Below, piece by piece: positions 1 through 10,681 of a stretch of 64,000 nucleotides of DNA. Below the pieces are notes generated by a model that was not told the origin of the DNA, made no database searches, and saw only the letters and a program-made list of their open reading frames with translations. Source of the DNA: Ectocarpus siliculosus (taxonomy: Eukaryota; Sar; Phaeophyceae; Ectocarpales; Ectocarpaceae). The position numbers were made by a program, and so were the translations under genes. Within the stretch, counting starts at the first letter, position 1; every line of letters starts with the position of its first letter. The DNA is taken from assembly GCA_000310025.1 (NCBI GenBank), contig FN649727.1:5247468-5311467 (forward strand), written 5' to 3'.

Positions 1-669
1 GGGTGGGGAGAGGTGGTTTGTGTTTTGGGGGGTAGTTGAGTGTATATATTGGGTTGTTGTTTAGGAGTAGTGGGGGCACAAAATTGGATGAGGCGATGGT
101 ATCGGGAATGGGGGGGGGCATGAAACGGCAGCAAAATGCGGATGACACTCAGCAGAACGGGGAAAACATATCCTGTCCACGACACGGAAGGAAACTTAAT
201 CGTTGTAGCGACCGCTCTCTCTGGATATTTACTCCCGACGCAAATCCCACAGAAGGAAAGCAATGGCAGGCGCCACATTTTGCTCCGGGCACCAACTGAT
301 GATGAGAGCGCCGCCAGCGCGATATTAAGATGAACATACGTGAGGACACAGGCTCCCGTCAGAGACAGAGGCCGGTGCCGGTACAGTATTCGCCCACACT
401 GCCGAGGGTGGCTAGTTTCCTTTCGTGAGATGTAACGAGGAGAGAGGTAGAGAAGTCGTGACTAGCAGACGGCAGAGGGAGAACACCATGGAAGAGACAT
501 ATCTCAACGATGGTACTTGCCACTCTCCCGATCGCAAGTTACCCCAACGCATCGTTTCTTCCTCACTTTGGATGTGCACAATGGTGGGTTATACTTCCGA
601 CAGGTGTCCTCCACCTATGGCGGGAAACAAGTCAAGCACGTTTCGCTGTGGTTCTCCCAAGCCGCTCAC
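1..669. other. No gene recognised (left edge)
   Basis: Short overlapping frames only, none with a recognisable domain. If the exon at 670-770 belongs to the CLC gene, the remaining 3' exons of that gene should lie here or beyond the left edge, but I could not identify them with confidence. Confidence 0.3.
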
Positions 670-770
670 CGTAGTCTGAATAAAATCGCCCGAAGGGACC
701 GTAACGCTCGTTCCCATTGCCGCCGTTATTATCCACGTCACGATAGATACAGGGAGGGCGATGAAGATGT
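670..770 (-). CDS. Probable late exon of the CLC chloride channel
   Basis: On the minus strand an exon-like segment follows an acceptor (ccag) at 771-774 and ends before a gtgagc donor at 669-664. It codes for a hydrophobic helix and then the motif TSVTVPSGDFIQ. In eukaryotic CLC proteins helix N is preceded by a similar loop of the form (T/V)(F/Y)G-x-x-VPSG-x-F-(V/I)P, so I read this as the helix M/N part of the CLC gene whose N-terminal half is at 5176-10681. The exon starts in phase 1, while the last confident CLC exon ends in phase 0, so at least one exon between them is unaccounted for. It could instead be a chance resemblance or a relic. Confidence 0.4.
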
Positions 771-1898
771 CTGGCGTTGGTTGCCAATCAGCACCAGTCC
801 CCCATGACAGAGAGAGAAGGGAAGGTCCAGCAGTCGAGACGGCCCCAGCACACACGAGGCACGAGCGAGGACACAGCCGGAGGAACGGATGGAGAGAGTG
901 TGAATGTGAGGGCATCAAGTAGGAGGAAAAGTCGCAAGAGGCTAAGCCTTGTGTTAAGCCTCATGTTGCGTGTTGTTGTTTTTCTGACGCTGGGACTAAC
1001 GATAGAGAGACCCAGCTTCGATAGCTTTTGTGTACAGAGGGCATTCACGTATTTTTGAGCAATGTGCCTGACGAATCAAGTCAGGAATGTTCCCTGCCTC
1101 GCTCTCACGTATTGCAAGCTGTTGGTGGCGTAGCTGTTGGCGTAGTTTATCAGGCTCGTACGGAAGCGAGTTTAGAAAATTTCATCATGCCCATGTTCGA
1201 TTGGGTGGTGCTCTCCCGCCGAAACGCGTTCAACATTACAGCAGCCAGTAGCCCGTGCTGCCGGAACATATGTAGGGACAAAATGGCGATTCAGAAAAGC
1301 AGCTAGCTCGACAGCACTACACTACGAGTCATGCTGTGTCGCTCGGCGGACAAGTACGACGACTGCCTGTTTAACTGTTTAAGCTACACCCACACGAAAG
1401 ACCACCAAAACCGCGAGGCGATGTCGCTGGAAAACACCGACACGGTACACGATAAACACTCTTTACTACAGCTTCGCTTCTCCTCACGGTCAGTGCACCC
1501 CGATGTAGCTGAAAAAAACAACGCCAGCGGCACACGCTAACGACTTTACTACCGCTTCTCCTTACTGTCTGTGAAGCCCGAACTCCAGATGCTGGACAGG
1601 TCGCCCTTGCTCAGGAGGTGTTTAAACGTCGTAAGGGGAGTCAGTCGCGTGAATCGACCCGGGAAAAAAGAAAGCACTGCCGTCATTGTCGCCGCCTAGG
1701 GGATGCACAAAAGACGGCGATCGATTGCGATCAGAGGCAGGGGCGGGGGAGGGGCGAACAAGCAATTTCGTGCCGCAAAACACAACTTCTACCTGGTAAG
1801 AGTTGCGCGCAATGCCGCCAGCCCAGGCCATGGCTGTCAACGACGAATCAAAAATCCAGATACGTCAAAAAATGGGAGGGGGGGGGCGTACTCGTACT
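771..1898. other. Probable intron or intergenic DNA, nothing recognised
   Basis: No frame on either strand has a recognisable domain or a paired set of splice sites. If 670-770 is a CLC exon, this is intron sequence of that gene. Confidence 0.3.
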
Positions 1899-1979
1899 CT
1901 TACTCTTATGTTTTGCATGCCTTAGCGGTTAGACCATTGACCACGCGTCCTCGAGAGGACGGAGCATTGTTCCCACAGG
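1899..1979 (-). repeat. tRNA-like dispersed repeat, copy 1
   Basis: This stretch is nearly identical to 8954-9032; both copies follow a run of G residues on the plus strand. Read on the minus strand the shared core contains GTGGTCAATGG followed a few bases later by TAAGGC. That resembles the D-arm/A-box of class II tRNAs (Ser or Leu type: TGGCCGAGTGGTTAAGGC). No B box or acceptor stem was found, so this is a tRNA-derived repeat fragment (SINE-like head) rather than a tRNA gene. Confidence 0.5.
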
Positions 1980-2250
1980 ACCGATCCCCGATGGCCAATC
2001 GTTCCTTCCTACTTTGCCAAAGGTTGCTCAAAAATGCCGTCCCTAGTCTGTCTATCCTAACGATATCCCTTCCCGCCTTTTCAAACCACTTCCTACTCCC
2101 CAGTACAGCTACCGTCCTCTCCTCTCTATTCCATGCCTCAAACATCTCCCGGTACCTCCCGTGTATTTTTTCCAGCTCAGTCATGTACACTTCCCTCTCC
2201 TTATTGTACAGGAAGGGGGGGGGGGGTCTTTCGGGCAGTGCAACTGCTGG
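1906..2250 (-). other. Protein-like open frame next to the tRNA-like repeat
   Basis: A minus-strand frame with an ATG at 2184 (MTELEKIHGRYREMFEAW) has a charged, helical, protein-like composition and runs into the tRNA-like repeat at 1899-1979 before stopping. I do not recognise the family. It may be a scrap of a transposable element or a host exon fragment. No splice junctions support it. Confidence 0.2.
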
Positions 2251-3539
2251 GGCATTTCTTGCGGAGTTCCGAGGTAAGACAAAAAAAAAGTTTGTTTTCG
2301 GAACACCCGCGCGCCCCTTTCCACCAGAGTCTTCCGGCCAGCAACCAATACCCTGCTCTCTCTCCTTGTAAGAACACGCGAGGAACACCTGTTGTGTATC
2401 TAATCTACTCCCCAAGAAATGAAGAAGGCGAGCCGAACCTTCGCCAAACGCACCAGTCGTCAGTTAATTTTTTTAAAGGGGGCATATATATTTTTTTTCT
2501 TTTCCTTTTTTGTCTTCACTTCAAATCAGCGCTCACAGCACTTGTGCCATTCACTCCAACCCGTGGTTACGCAGAAGGATTCATCTTGGTGACGATATAA
2601 AAAGCGCTTCCCTCCTAGTTCTGTCTGTCCATCTATCTATTGGTCTATCTCTCACCAGGCACGCTACCGCGGTTGCGGCCCTGACGTACTCCCATCGTCG
2701 AGCAGGCACTGCCCGTATCGAGTGCTTCCCCAGCTTGCGTCCCAGCTGCATCGACAAGCCCGTGCACGGAAACAAAAAGGCGACACAAAAAAAAAACGAG
2801 GGACACAGGGAGGGGGACAATGTAGGGGGGGGATGTTTTCAAATCGATGGTCGTTTGGTTGATTAACCGACCACAACAATCCTCTTCCAAGCCGCAAGAG
2901 GTAGAGGTAGGAAGAGAGCGAGAGAGACAGACAGACAGAGACGGAGACGGAGAAATAAAGTGGCACTCGACGACATGAGGACGCACGTCTCTTGGCCCTC
3001 CATCCCTTCAAGCTGTCTGTACTGTTGTCCTACCAAAATCCGCAACAAAGGCGGGGCAAGCATTGAAACATCATTCTGACACCGCTCTCCCCTCGTTCCA
3101 CCGATCAGATCAGACCAGCTTTGGTCCCATGCCGTCACAGCACGCCTCCGACGATCGGTTCTAACAATGCGCGCACTATATACGAGTCGACTGGACCCTG
3201 GACCGCGGCTAGCTAGACTGCAGTCGAATCAGCAGGGGGCAGATACCTACCTAAGCCTGTTGGTACAGTAGGGGGCCCTCTATAGTGCCGGGTAGTGTCC
3301 AGAGAAGTATTCAGAATAGTGCCTCAGTAGTGCCGGTACGGCACTATTGAGGCTTCGAATATCCCTCAGTAGTGCCGGACCAGCACTACTGAGTAGGTGT
3401 TGATTTCATGGTGCAGCGCTCAAGCTTTGCGGGGCCAACAGAGTACGATGTGGATTGTGGATCGAATATGTGTATTATTAGTGGACGTCTAAGTCCTCGT
3501 TGCCATCCTTCGATGTTGCCAGATAAAAAAAGACAACAG

Positions 3540-3930
3540 AGAACCACGACAGGGAGCGCACCGCACGAAAAATAAACGACCATTACACACTCTACCACGG
3601 CTGTTCTCCCCTCCCTCGCAACGTAGCAGCAACTCTTTCATGTCTGCCTGGCGCACCCCCTTGGATGTCGCAAGAAAGAATCAAAACAACCCCAAGAACA
3701 CAAGCACTACAGGAAGCGCGCCGCACGGAAAATAAATGGCCATTACATACTCTACCACAGCTGTTCTCCCCGCCCTCGCGACGTAGCAGCAACTCTTGGA
3801 TGCGACAAGAAGAAACAAAAACAAAGAAAAGCACGACAGGAAGCGCACCGGAAGAAAAGCAAACAACCATTGCTACAACAGCTGTACTCCAACCTTACTC
3901 CGTAGCAGCAACAAATTATCTCATGTCTGC
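3540..3930. repeat. Degenerate tandem repeat, about three units
   Basis: Three diverged copies of a unit containing 'gaagcgcaccg', then 'aaccattac', then 'agctgttctcc' and 'cgtagcagcaactc' follow each other within the mariner-like element. The copies have different lengths because one carries an extra block. Nothing suggests coding function. Confidence 0.55.
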
Positions 3931-4147
3931 ATGCCGCAATTGCCGTGGAGCCGCCCGCCACATCCTCCCTGGCAGACGTGGCCATGAGGGTCTTGCGGCG
4001 TTCTGTCCTGTTGAAGGCACAGTTCACCTTCCGCACAAGGCATGGTGCGCCTCTGCGTAGAGCTCTTATGGTCTGCAGCAGCTGGTGTACACTCTTTTCG
4101 GTGTGGCGTCTGTCCTCTCTGGTGTGTCGTGGTGTGTGGTTTTTTTA

Positions 4148-4189
4148 TTATTAGCATCGACCGCGCTAACCGGCTGACCAATGAAAAGA
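4148..4189 (-). repeat. tRNA-like dispersed repeat of a second family, copy 1
   Basis: About 40 bp are shared with 54725-54766. The minus strand reads TTGGTCAGCCGGTTAGCGCG, close to a tRNA D-arm (A box followed by GGTTAGCGC), and ends in an A/T-rich stretch. The copies are far apart and in introns, as expected of a SINE-like element. Only the head is recognisable. Confidence 0.45.
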
Positions 4190-4797
4190 CGTCAGTGCCA
4201 GCGGGTACAAATCAAGGTCCCTGGAAGGGGGCCAAAATTCGAAAAATGCGCAATGCGCTAAATGCGAATGCTAATACGACTCTCTCTACATATTATATAT
4301 ATTTCATGTAGACATACATCTCAGTTACACAAATGCCCTCGCCCGAACCTAGGAAGCCACTGATGCAAAGAGCGAAGGACAGCAAAAGGGTTAATTCAAG
4401 CCCAGCCGAAACCAGGATATCGTGGTATGCTGCATCTCCCAATTTGATAATCGTACACTCCCAAGATCCAACAGTCATCGTGTCAGCAGCTAGATGACTT
4501 AAACAAAATAGCAACACACATGTGTGTGTTTGTTTTGTTCTCCCATTATTGTTTCTGTCGTCTGCCCCACTGGCCCACATCCTCCACTACGACTAGCTAG
4601 ACGACCCAACCGGGGCCACACAGGAGGGGGGGGCTGGACCCCCTTCTGCGGTACATGCCTATGATTGTTTTTATCGCGAGAGGGTTCAGTACTCCCATCC
4701 TCGTCAACAGTGAAGTTGATGCACCAAGGCATCATTTACTAACGAATTCAGGAGAAATTGCTTCCAATTCTTTCAGGAACGAAAGTAAGAAAAAACA

Positions 4798-4880
4798 ACA
4801 AATCGCCGGGGCTCGGACCCATGACCTGAAACTTAGAAGGTTAACGTGGGTACTGCCAACTAGACCACCGGGGCGACCGG
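4798..4880 (-). repeat. tRNA-derived element with A- and B-box-like sequences
   Basis: On the minus strand TGGTCTAGTTGG (A-box-like) is followed about 50 bases later by GGGTCCGAGCC (B-box-like), the spacing expected of a tRNA-type internal promoter. The acceptor arms do not pair over seven bases and the anticodon stem is weak. I therefore call it a tRNA-derived pseudogene or SINE head, not a working tRNA. It lies within the mariner-like element. Confidence 0.5.
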
Positions 4881-5075
4881 TAGTGTGTGTGTGTGTGTGT
4901 CTACAGCAGGTAGAGAACCGGCACTATTGGGGGGCACAGCGGCGCCCAACCGGCACCATAACGGGCCATCCCTCAATAGTGCCGGTCCGGCACTATTGAG
5001 GGCGCTGTCTGTGTCTAGAAATTTAACCGGCGCTATACCGGGCACCGGCACTATAGAGGGCCCACTACTGTAGTG

Positions 5076-5215
5076 GAAATTAACTTAGAGCACCTACACC
5101 TTGAGCGTGTTGAGACAGAAAATGATGTAGAGCGCCTCAAGCAACTGAGACGGAAGCTAATGTAGAGCACCTTACCTTAAGCATGTTGAGACGGAAGTTA
5201 ATGTACAGGGGCCCC
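5076..5215 (-). repeat. Tandem copies of a CLC exon end and its splice donor
   Basis: Three degenerate repeats of about 38-40 bp share the pattern 'gttgagac(g/a)gaa...(a/g)atgta(gagc/cagg)'. The copy at the high-coordinate side is the real 3' end of the CLC exon 5304-5176 with its gtaagg donor (5175-5170). The other two lie just inside the intron. Confidence 0.6.
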
Positions 5216-5331
5216 ACCAAGCCGCAGAGTACCCCCATCGTCGCGAACACCGGGTACTGCCACACCTCGAACTCGTCCTTCGAGAAATCCCTCTCGATGT
5301 ACTCCTGCCGCAATCAGGCAAGAGAGAGAGG

Positions 5332-5394
<63 letters not shown>

Positions 5395-8300
5395 GGGGGG
5401 GCAAGAAGCGAGCATAAGAGGACCCAGCAGCGAACGGGGGGACGCAAACGCAATTGCGAGCGCTTCCCAGTCAGGCTGAGCCGAACGGCCGGTGACATAT
5501 CGGGTACCTTAACCCCCCGCAAGCAACCAACACGGTCACACACACGCAAGGTGCCTACCTTGGTGTTCCACTACCAAAAATACCAAAGGCAAAGTGCCCA
5601 ACCTCCTTCCCCCCTCCCTCTCCGACCCGTTGTTCACTCCGCACATCCTCCCGGTGACCGCCGAACCAAACCCAAACCTCGTCTGTTGAGATGAACCACC
5701 AACCCCCCTGAAGCTTGAGTTGTTGCCAGCAGGGAAAGGCAAACGGCCGCATGTCGAGATGAAACGTCGACAGCCGAAAAAACCTACTGGGAACACTACC
5801 TACAGATTCACGGTTGTCGAGCGTTTGCCGGGGAAAGCAAAACCGGCTGCATGTTGAGGGTGAACGTCCACAGCTTAAACCTAACCTACGTGAGCACTAC
5901 CTTCAGAACCTGGTCTCGAGCGCTTGCCACGAAAAAAGCCGACCGGCTGCGTGTTGAGGTTCGAGGTCGACACCTAAAACCTAACTCACCGGGAGCAAAA
6001 AACACTACCTGCCGTACCGCTGCTTTCTCGAGATTCAGTTGGACGCTATTTTGTCTCAATCGCTTACCGGGAAGTCGGCGAGGTGGCGAACGACGCTGAC
6101 GGCCACCGTGCCGGAGATGGCCGCCACGAAGGCCTTGAAGTAGTTGCCCACGTCGTAGTAGAGCGTCGTGATCTCTATGGAGAACAGCACGCCCCCGATC
6201 GTTGCCGCGAAGGTGCTGGAGAGCCCCACCGCCACCGACGCCGCAAGCACCTAGAATAAATTATAGCAACGCGAGTCACGTACTGGTATCATGTTGGATG
6301 TTGGAGGAAGATCCCGTGTGCTGTCGGCTTGGGGACGGAGGATGCGGGGCGTGGTGGTATGAATTCATAGATCGGAGAAAGAAGCCGGCTCTTGGAGAGA
6401 CCACCACACCACACAATCCCAAACAAAAAAACTTTTCTGTACTTATGGTGGTTGATTCCCTCGTACTACATTCTTGTCTTGAGGAGGGTTGGTTGCAAAG
6501 CTCGTGGCCGTTTTAACGCAGAGTGTAAGCCCCAACACAGCGCAAAGGCTGGAGGGAACTCGTCGAGGGCACCCCACCCTATCCGGCGTCGTAAGGCTGT
6601 TGCTCGCGTGATTGGAGGAACAAGGGCCAGAGAACAGATGCCTGTGTTGAAAATGCTGCCCGTTCAAGAAGGTGCGGCCGCAAGCCTCCCCCCCCCCCTC
6701 CAGAATAGAGGCGGTTCTCCGACTCCAAAGGCTAGATTAGTGGCTCGTCACGTCCAAGCCCCCCCCGCCTCCCAGCTAGATGGGGATACCTATCTTTGGA
6801 GGGGGCCAGCGACCAACCCAGCCTTACGAGTCGGAAAACCACCTCCCCAAGCTGCGGGGGCGGGGGAGCTTGGAGAGGGCCAGCGACCAACCTAGCCTTT
6901 CGAGTCGGAGAACCACCTCTACTCGTGACGAGGGCGGGGTGCTGCGGCCGCACCCTTGTGGACCGGACTGCATTTTCCAACACAGGGGTCCGTTCTCCGG
7001 CCCTCGTTCCTCCAATCACGCGTACTCGTACACGAGCAACGGCCTGTAAGGAAGACTCTGGAATGGGTCTGAACAAGTCCATCCCAACCCCAGCCTGGAA
7101 GCACATGCCATTCCACCACATCCTCGTCACAAGCGTCGTGGCTCCCGTCATCTCTCATCTCCGGTCAAGCCGCGAGCTCCTCCCCACGCCCCCCACCCCA
7201 CCCCTCCCCACTCTCGCTCTATCTGGACTAATCCCGGCGGTGTGCCTTGCTTTGTGCGGTTTCATGGCGTCCCTTCACTCTGTCCAGTTACCCGCCCCAA
7301 AGATGGTAGAAATGGTACAAGCCAAAACAACTGCTGCATGGCGTTGTAGACAAGCTCTGCCGCATCATGAACCCCCCCCCCCCCTTCATCCCGGTCTCGA
7401 GTGCTCCTACCTGACGCAAGACGGTCTCCTTCTTCAAGATGTCATTGAAAAATGGGACCCGCCGTATGAGCTGGTACGACACCATGCCCCCCAGGTGTGT
7501 GTACGGCCCTTCTCGTCCGACGTTGAGCCCCCCGCCCGCCGCCAGCATCAGACCGCACGCCTGCTCCCACCCCCCGAGCCCCCACCATACAATACAACAC
7601 CCAACCGGACAGCAACGACATGGCGCGCGGTACAATTAAAAACGCTTGAGCGAAGGCTTTCGCGCGAAACAGGGGTGATGACAGCAAAGCTACCAAGAGT
7701 GACCCCACCATACAAGCTACCGCAAGTAGAATTGGTTGCTGGGTGTGTGTATAGCTCACAACAGAGCCCCGACAAAGTTTACCAGGCTGCAAGACCTGGC
7801 CTGTTTCACAACAACGCTGTGGGCCAACATGGAGAGCGCCAGTTTGCATTAGGTCGAGTTGGAGTGCACGCTTTCGCCAGGCTATGTACCGGGCAACTCT
7901 GCGAGAAAAAGGGGCCAACTCCAGAAGACCGAGAGCAAGGCGGGAACGCCGAAAGTGAGACTCAACAACACCAACTGCTGAGGGCAGTGGCGCCTCGAAC
8001 ACACGCACAAGCAAAGCTGCTGCAGTGCTGCACTCACCTTGACCACGACAGCGACGAGGGTAAACGACCGGAGCTTGTTGGCCAGGTCGTCCGTGTCCAT
8101 CATGTACTTCATCGCCTGCAGCCCACCCGCCCACCGCGTCAAATGCCATAGCAACCACAAGCGCGACAATACGACACGCGTACATGACGACGCGAAATCC
8201 CGGATATAGAAGCCACGTCAGATGATCGCGGCGTGATCAGGGCATCCACACTCGAGTGTGTACGCTTATGATCTACTAGTACAACCAGAGCAGTAGTGGT

Positions 8301-10125
8301 TCGAGCGGTACCGCACACGATTTCCTCCCCGCCCGCAGTGCTGCGCCAGGAAGTTGTGCGAGAGCCCCAACAACACGTCTGTTTTGCCGACTCCCAAGCC
8401 GCCATCAAAGGGTGAGCGTCGCCCATGAACACACAGCGACGCTGGCGTGGTCGTCCTCTCCGAAACGCTCCCTCGCAACCCTCGGAGACTACTTAGCGAC
8501 AGCACCCAACAAGAACATACGCCCACCGAAACAAAAAAAAACGCTTCCACTCACAGCAGCAAGAACACCCAACCAGACGACGAGCGATTCCCCACCGAGA
8601 GGAAAACCTTCCACACAAAATAGCAAAATCACCCCACAACAGACGCCCACCAAACACAAAAAAGCTGATAAAAAAAATATGTAAGCTTTCCACACAAGCT
8701 TACCGGGATGCCGGACCCTTCCACTCCCGGCGAAAAGTACGCCGTCAACATCGCCGCGATCCCCGTGAGAATGATGTCGTAAAGCAAAAAGAAGAAAAAC
8801 TTCGCCCCGGTGCTGCCGCCCAGCAACGCCCCGCCCTTTTCCATTATCTCTTCGCCCAAGTGCACAAAAAGTCTGTCCGCGCGTTACGGTTTATTCGTTC
8901 AGCATAGCCCGGCGAGGGGAAGAAACAAACGGGAGTGGGCGGGGGGGGGGGGGTTACTCTTACGTTTTGCACGCCTTAACAGTTAGACCATTGACCACGC
9001 GTCCTCGAGGGGACAGAGCATTGTTCCCACAGGGGGGGGGGGGGAACTGTCATTGTCTGCTTCACTCGCTGCAGGCTCGTTGGCGGTGCAGTACCAGCCA
9101 CTTCACTGCATACTATTATAGAAGTACTTACAAAATGTGGAGCACTAGTGTAGTGTCAATAGGCACACGAGAACACGATTGGAGTGAGTGTCTCATCGTG
9201 CGAGCCAGGAGGAGGACGACCGAACAGTATTCCGGGGTAATACCATACGCGGAAGCACAACCGAAAAAAGTCCGCGGGAGGGAAAGGACAAGCGCTGTTT
9301 GCAGTAAGACACAGAATGGCGGCGCCGCCAACAACAGCGTCACTCTAGCGGCCAGGCCAACCCCCGCTGGCTGGACATAAAACAACTTTCCGGATAACAG
9401 CAAGGGCACCCGTGACGGGTATGGAAGATTCAAGCGTCGAGCGCGGCGGGATTAGTTCTACGAGAAGAACCGACAGGCACAGGGGCATGGGCCTCTCCGG
9501 GTGCGTGCCTGGCACAGCAAGTAGGCAGGCCACGAAAGAAGGGTGTTCAGCAGGCTACCCTGCACAATATTCCATTCGGCTTCCATCTTCTCCTCCGCGG
9601 GGTAGTGGGGGGATGCAACACACAGACGGAACGTAGAAAACACACTTTCACGACTAAAAACTGTCACCGCCAGGTCGATCACCCGCGAACGAACAGCGAG
9701 TCCGAGCTCGTCAAACGCACCATGGCTCAAAACGCTACCGGTGGTCAACGAGCGTCAGGAACGATCGGGGCGTCACCTTCCTCGTGTCCAAACGTACATC
9801 ACGACTACTGTACATCAATAGCAACCATTGCTGACAAGCCCTTTTCGGTCTTGCTTCTGTTCCATCCGGAACCCCCGATCGGTACACGCGTCCATCTGAA
9901 CCCCTCCCTGCCGTACAAGCAAAACTATAGGCAAGCGTGTGTGCTTGGGAGCTTACTCTATGCCCTCGTCGATGCCGTGAGAGCCGAGGCCGATGACGAC
10001 GCCCATCACCACCAGGAAGAAGGAGATCTTGTGGTATTGCTTGTACAGCTCCTCGCTCTTGTACGACGTCGTCACACCTCGCTTTTGGTCAGAGACGTGT
10101 TTTCTGCGGAATTGAAAACGGTCAG

Positions 10126-10165
<40 letters not shown>

Positions 10166-10681
10166 AGACGGACAGGCAGGCAGGCAGATAGACAGAGAGC
10201 ACATCAAAAGGATGACATACAGCCAAGAAGAACGTGGGTGTCGGGTGAGGTAGGAGGCGGGGGGGCAACATCCTCGTCCCTGACTAGAGCTGCAGCCAAA
10301 CGCGTACACTGAAGAGGTCACAAGAGGCGTTCCTGGCAAATATTTTGCCACCGAGAAAAGCACCACCAATCGCAACACAACTTAGCGGACTCACGCTTCG
10401 TTCTGCAGCCGGGCAGATGGTCGTTTCATCGTTCCGCCGCCTGCGCCCCCGCCATCTCCACTAGCCCCCCTTCCGAGAGAGTTGATGTGCGACGACGCCA
10501 CCGACGCCGACGCCCCTCCCCTCGACCTGCCGCCTGCGGAGCTGCCCGGAGTTCCACACCGAGAGCTCGGGGTCCCCGAGCGCGACATGGTCTTCATTGT
10601 TTCGCTGCTCCCTCGGTGATGGCGAGCTACACCGCCCGCCTCTAAGGCATCCAACGAGGTCGTGTCTCCTCCCTTGTTCAT
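5176..10681 (-). CDS. CLC-family chloride channel/transporter, N-terminal half
   Basis: Seven exons join in consistent phase: 10681-10395, 10103-9957, 8872-8704, 8115-8038, 7560-7411, 6250-6068 and 5304-5176, giving 381 residues. The start is the ATG at 10681. The first 95 residues are a Ser/Gly-rich, probably disordered cytoplasmic tail. Membrane helices follow, with the CLC signatures in order: GSGIP at about 197-201 (anion-coordinating Ser present), GREGP at about 242-246 (the gating glutamate present), and TIGGVLFSIEI, matching the GxxxGGVLFxLE block. The residue after GSGIP is Ala where Glu is usual. The protein would carry chloride or act as an anion/proton exchanger in plasma or endomembranes. 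The second half of the family (helices J-R, CBS domains) was not found, apart from a possible exon at 670-770. Beyond the last exon lie duplicated splice-donor repeats and a DNA transposon, so the gene may run on leftwards or be truncated. Confidence 0.85.
5321..5391. repeat. (GA)n microsatellite
   Basis: About 70 bp of nearly pure GA repeat on the plus strand, in the CLC intron close to the acceptor of exon 5304-5176. On the transcribed strand it is a CT-rich tract and may serve as an extended polypyrimidine tract. Confidence 0.9.
6590..7050. repeat. Imperfect long inverted repeat in a CLC intron
   Basis: The left arm (about 6590-6750) and right arm (about 6880-7050) are reverse complements with divergence. 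For example GCGTGATTGGAGGAAC at 6607-6622 recurs inverted near 7004-7019, and both arms share 'gtgcggccgca' and 'ggttctccgactc'. The centre is near 6820, where a second short direct duplication (ccagcgaccaacc...agcct) is present. No reading frame is convincing; the open frames on both strands are shadows of the palindrome. Confidence 0.7.
8954..9032 (-). repeat. tRNA-like dispersed repeat, copy 2
   Basis: Second copy of the repeat at 1899-1979, in the intron between CLC exons 10103-9957 and 8872-8704. It is bounded on both sides by G-runs (8941-8953 and 9033-9044). The A-box-like core GTGGTCAATGG is conserved on the minus strand. Confidence 0.5.
10127..10163. repeat. (GA)n microsatellite
   Basis: Short GA repeat in the first CLC intron, just upstream (on the minus strand) of the acceptor of the second exon. 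Confidence 0.9.

Larger units (their letters stand above)
3266..5070. mobile_element. Non-autonomous TA-flanked DNA transposon (Tc1/mariner-like)
   Basis: The two ends are inverted repeats of about 26 bp: CAGTAGGGGGCCCTCTATAG at the left, and the complement of the right end reads CAGTAGTGGGCCCTCTATAG. Each end is bordered by TA (3264-3265 and 5071-5072). A TA target duplication with termini starting CAGT fits Tc1/mariner-type elements. Just inside the ends lie three 30-bp dyads sharing the core CCGGCACTAT (3322-3352, 3363-3393, 4970-5002). The interior holds three degenerate tandem units of about 120-150 bp (3540-3930), two tRNA-like pieces, and no transposase. The element is inside, or just downstream of, the CLC gene. 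Superfamily assignment rests only on ends and target site. Confidence 0.7.

Noticed and set aside
4798-4880. Functional tRNA gene on the minus strand
   Set aside because: A and B boxes are present but the acceptor stem does not pair and the anticodon stem is weak, so it is annotated as a tRNA-derived repeat.
6796-8151. Plus-strand open frame of 451 codons
   Set aside because: It overlaps two well-supported CLC exons on the minus strand and the intronic palindrome. It has no domain and is a shadow.
10127-10163. GA tracts as a CRISPR or regulatory array
   Set aside because: Simple microsatellites without spacers. No CRISPR-like repeat-spacer pattern occurs anywhere in the window.
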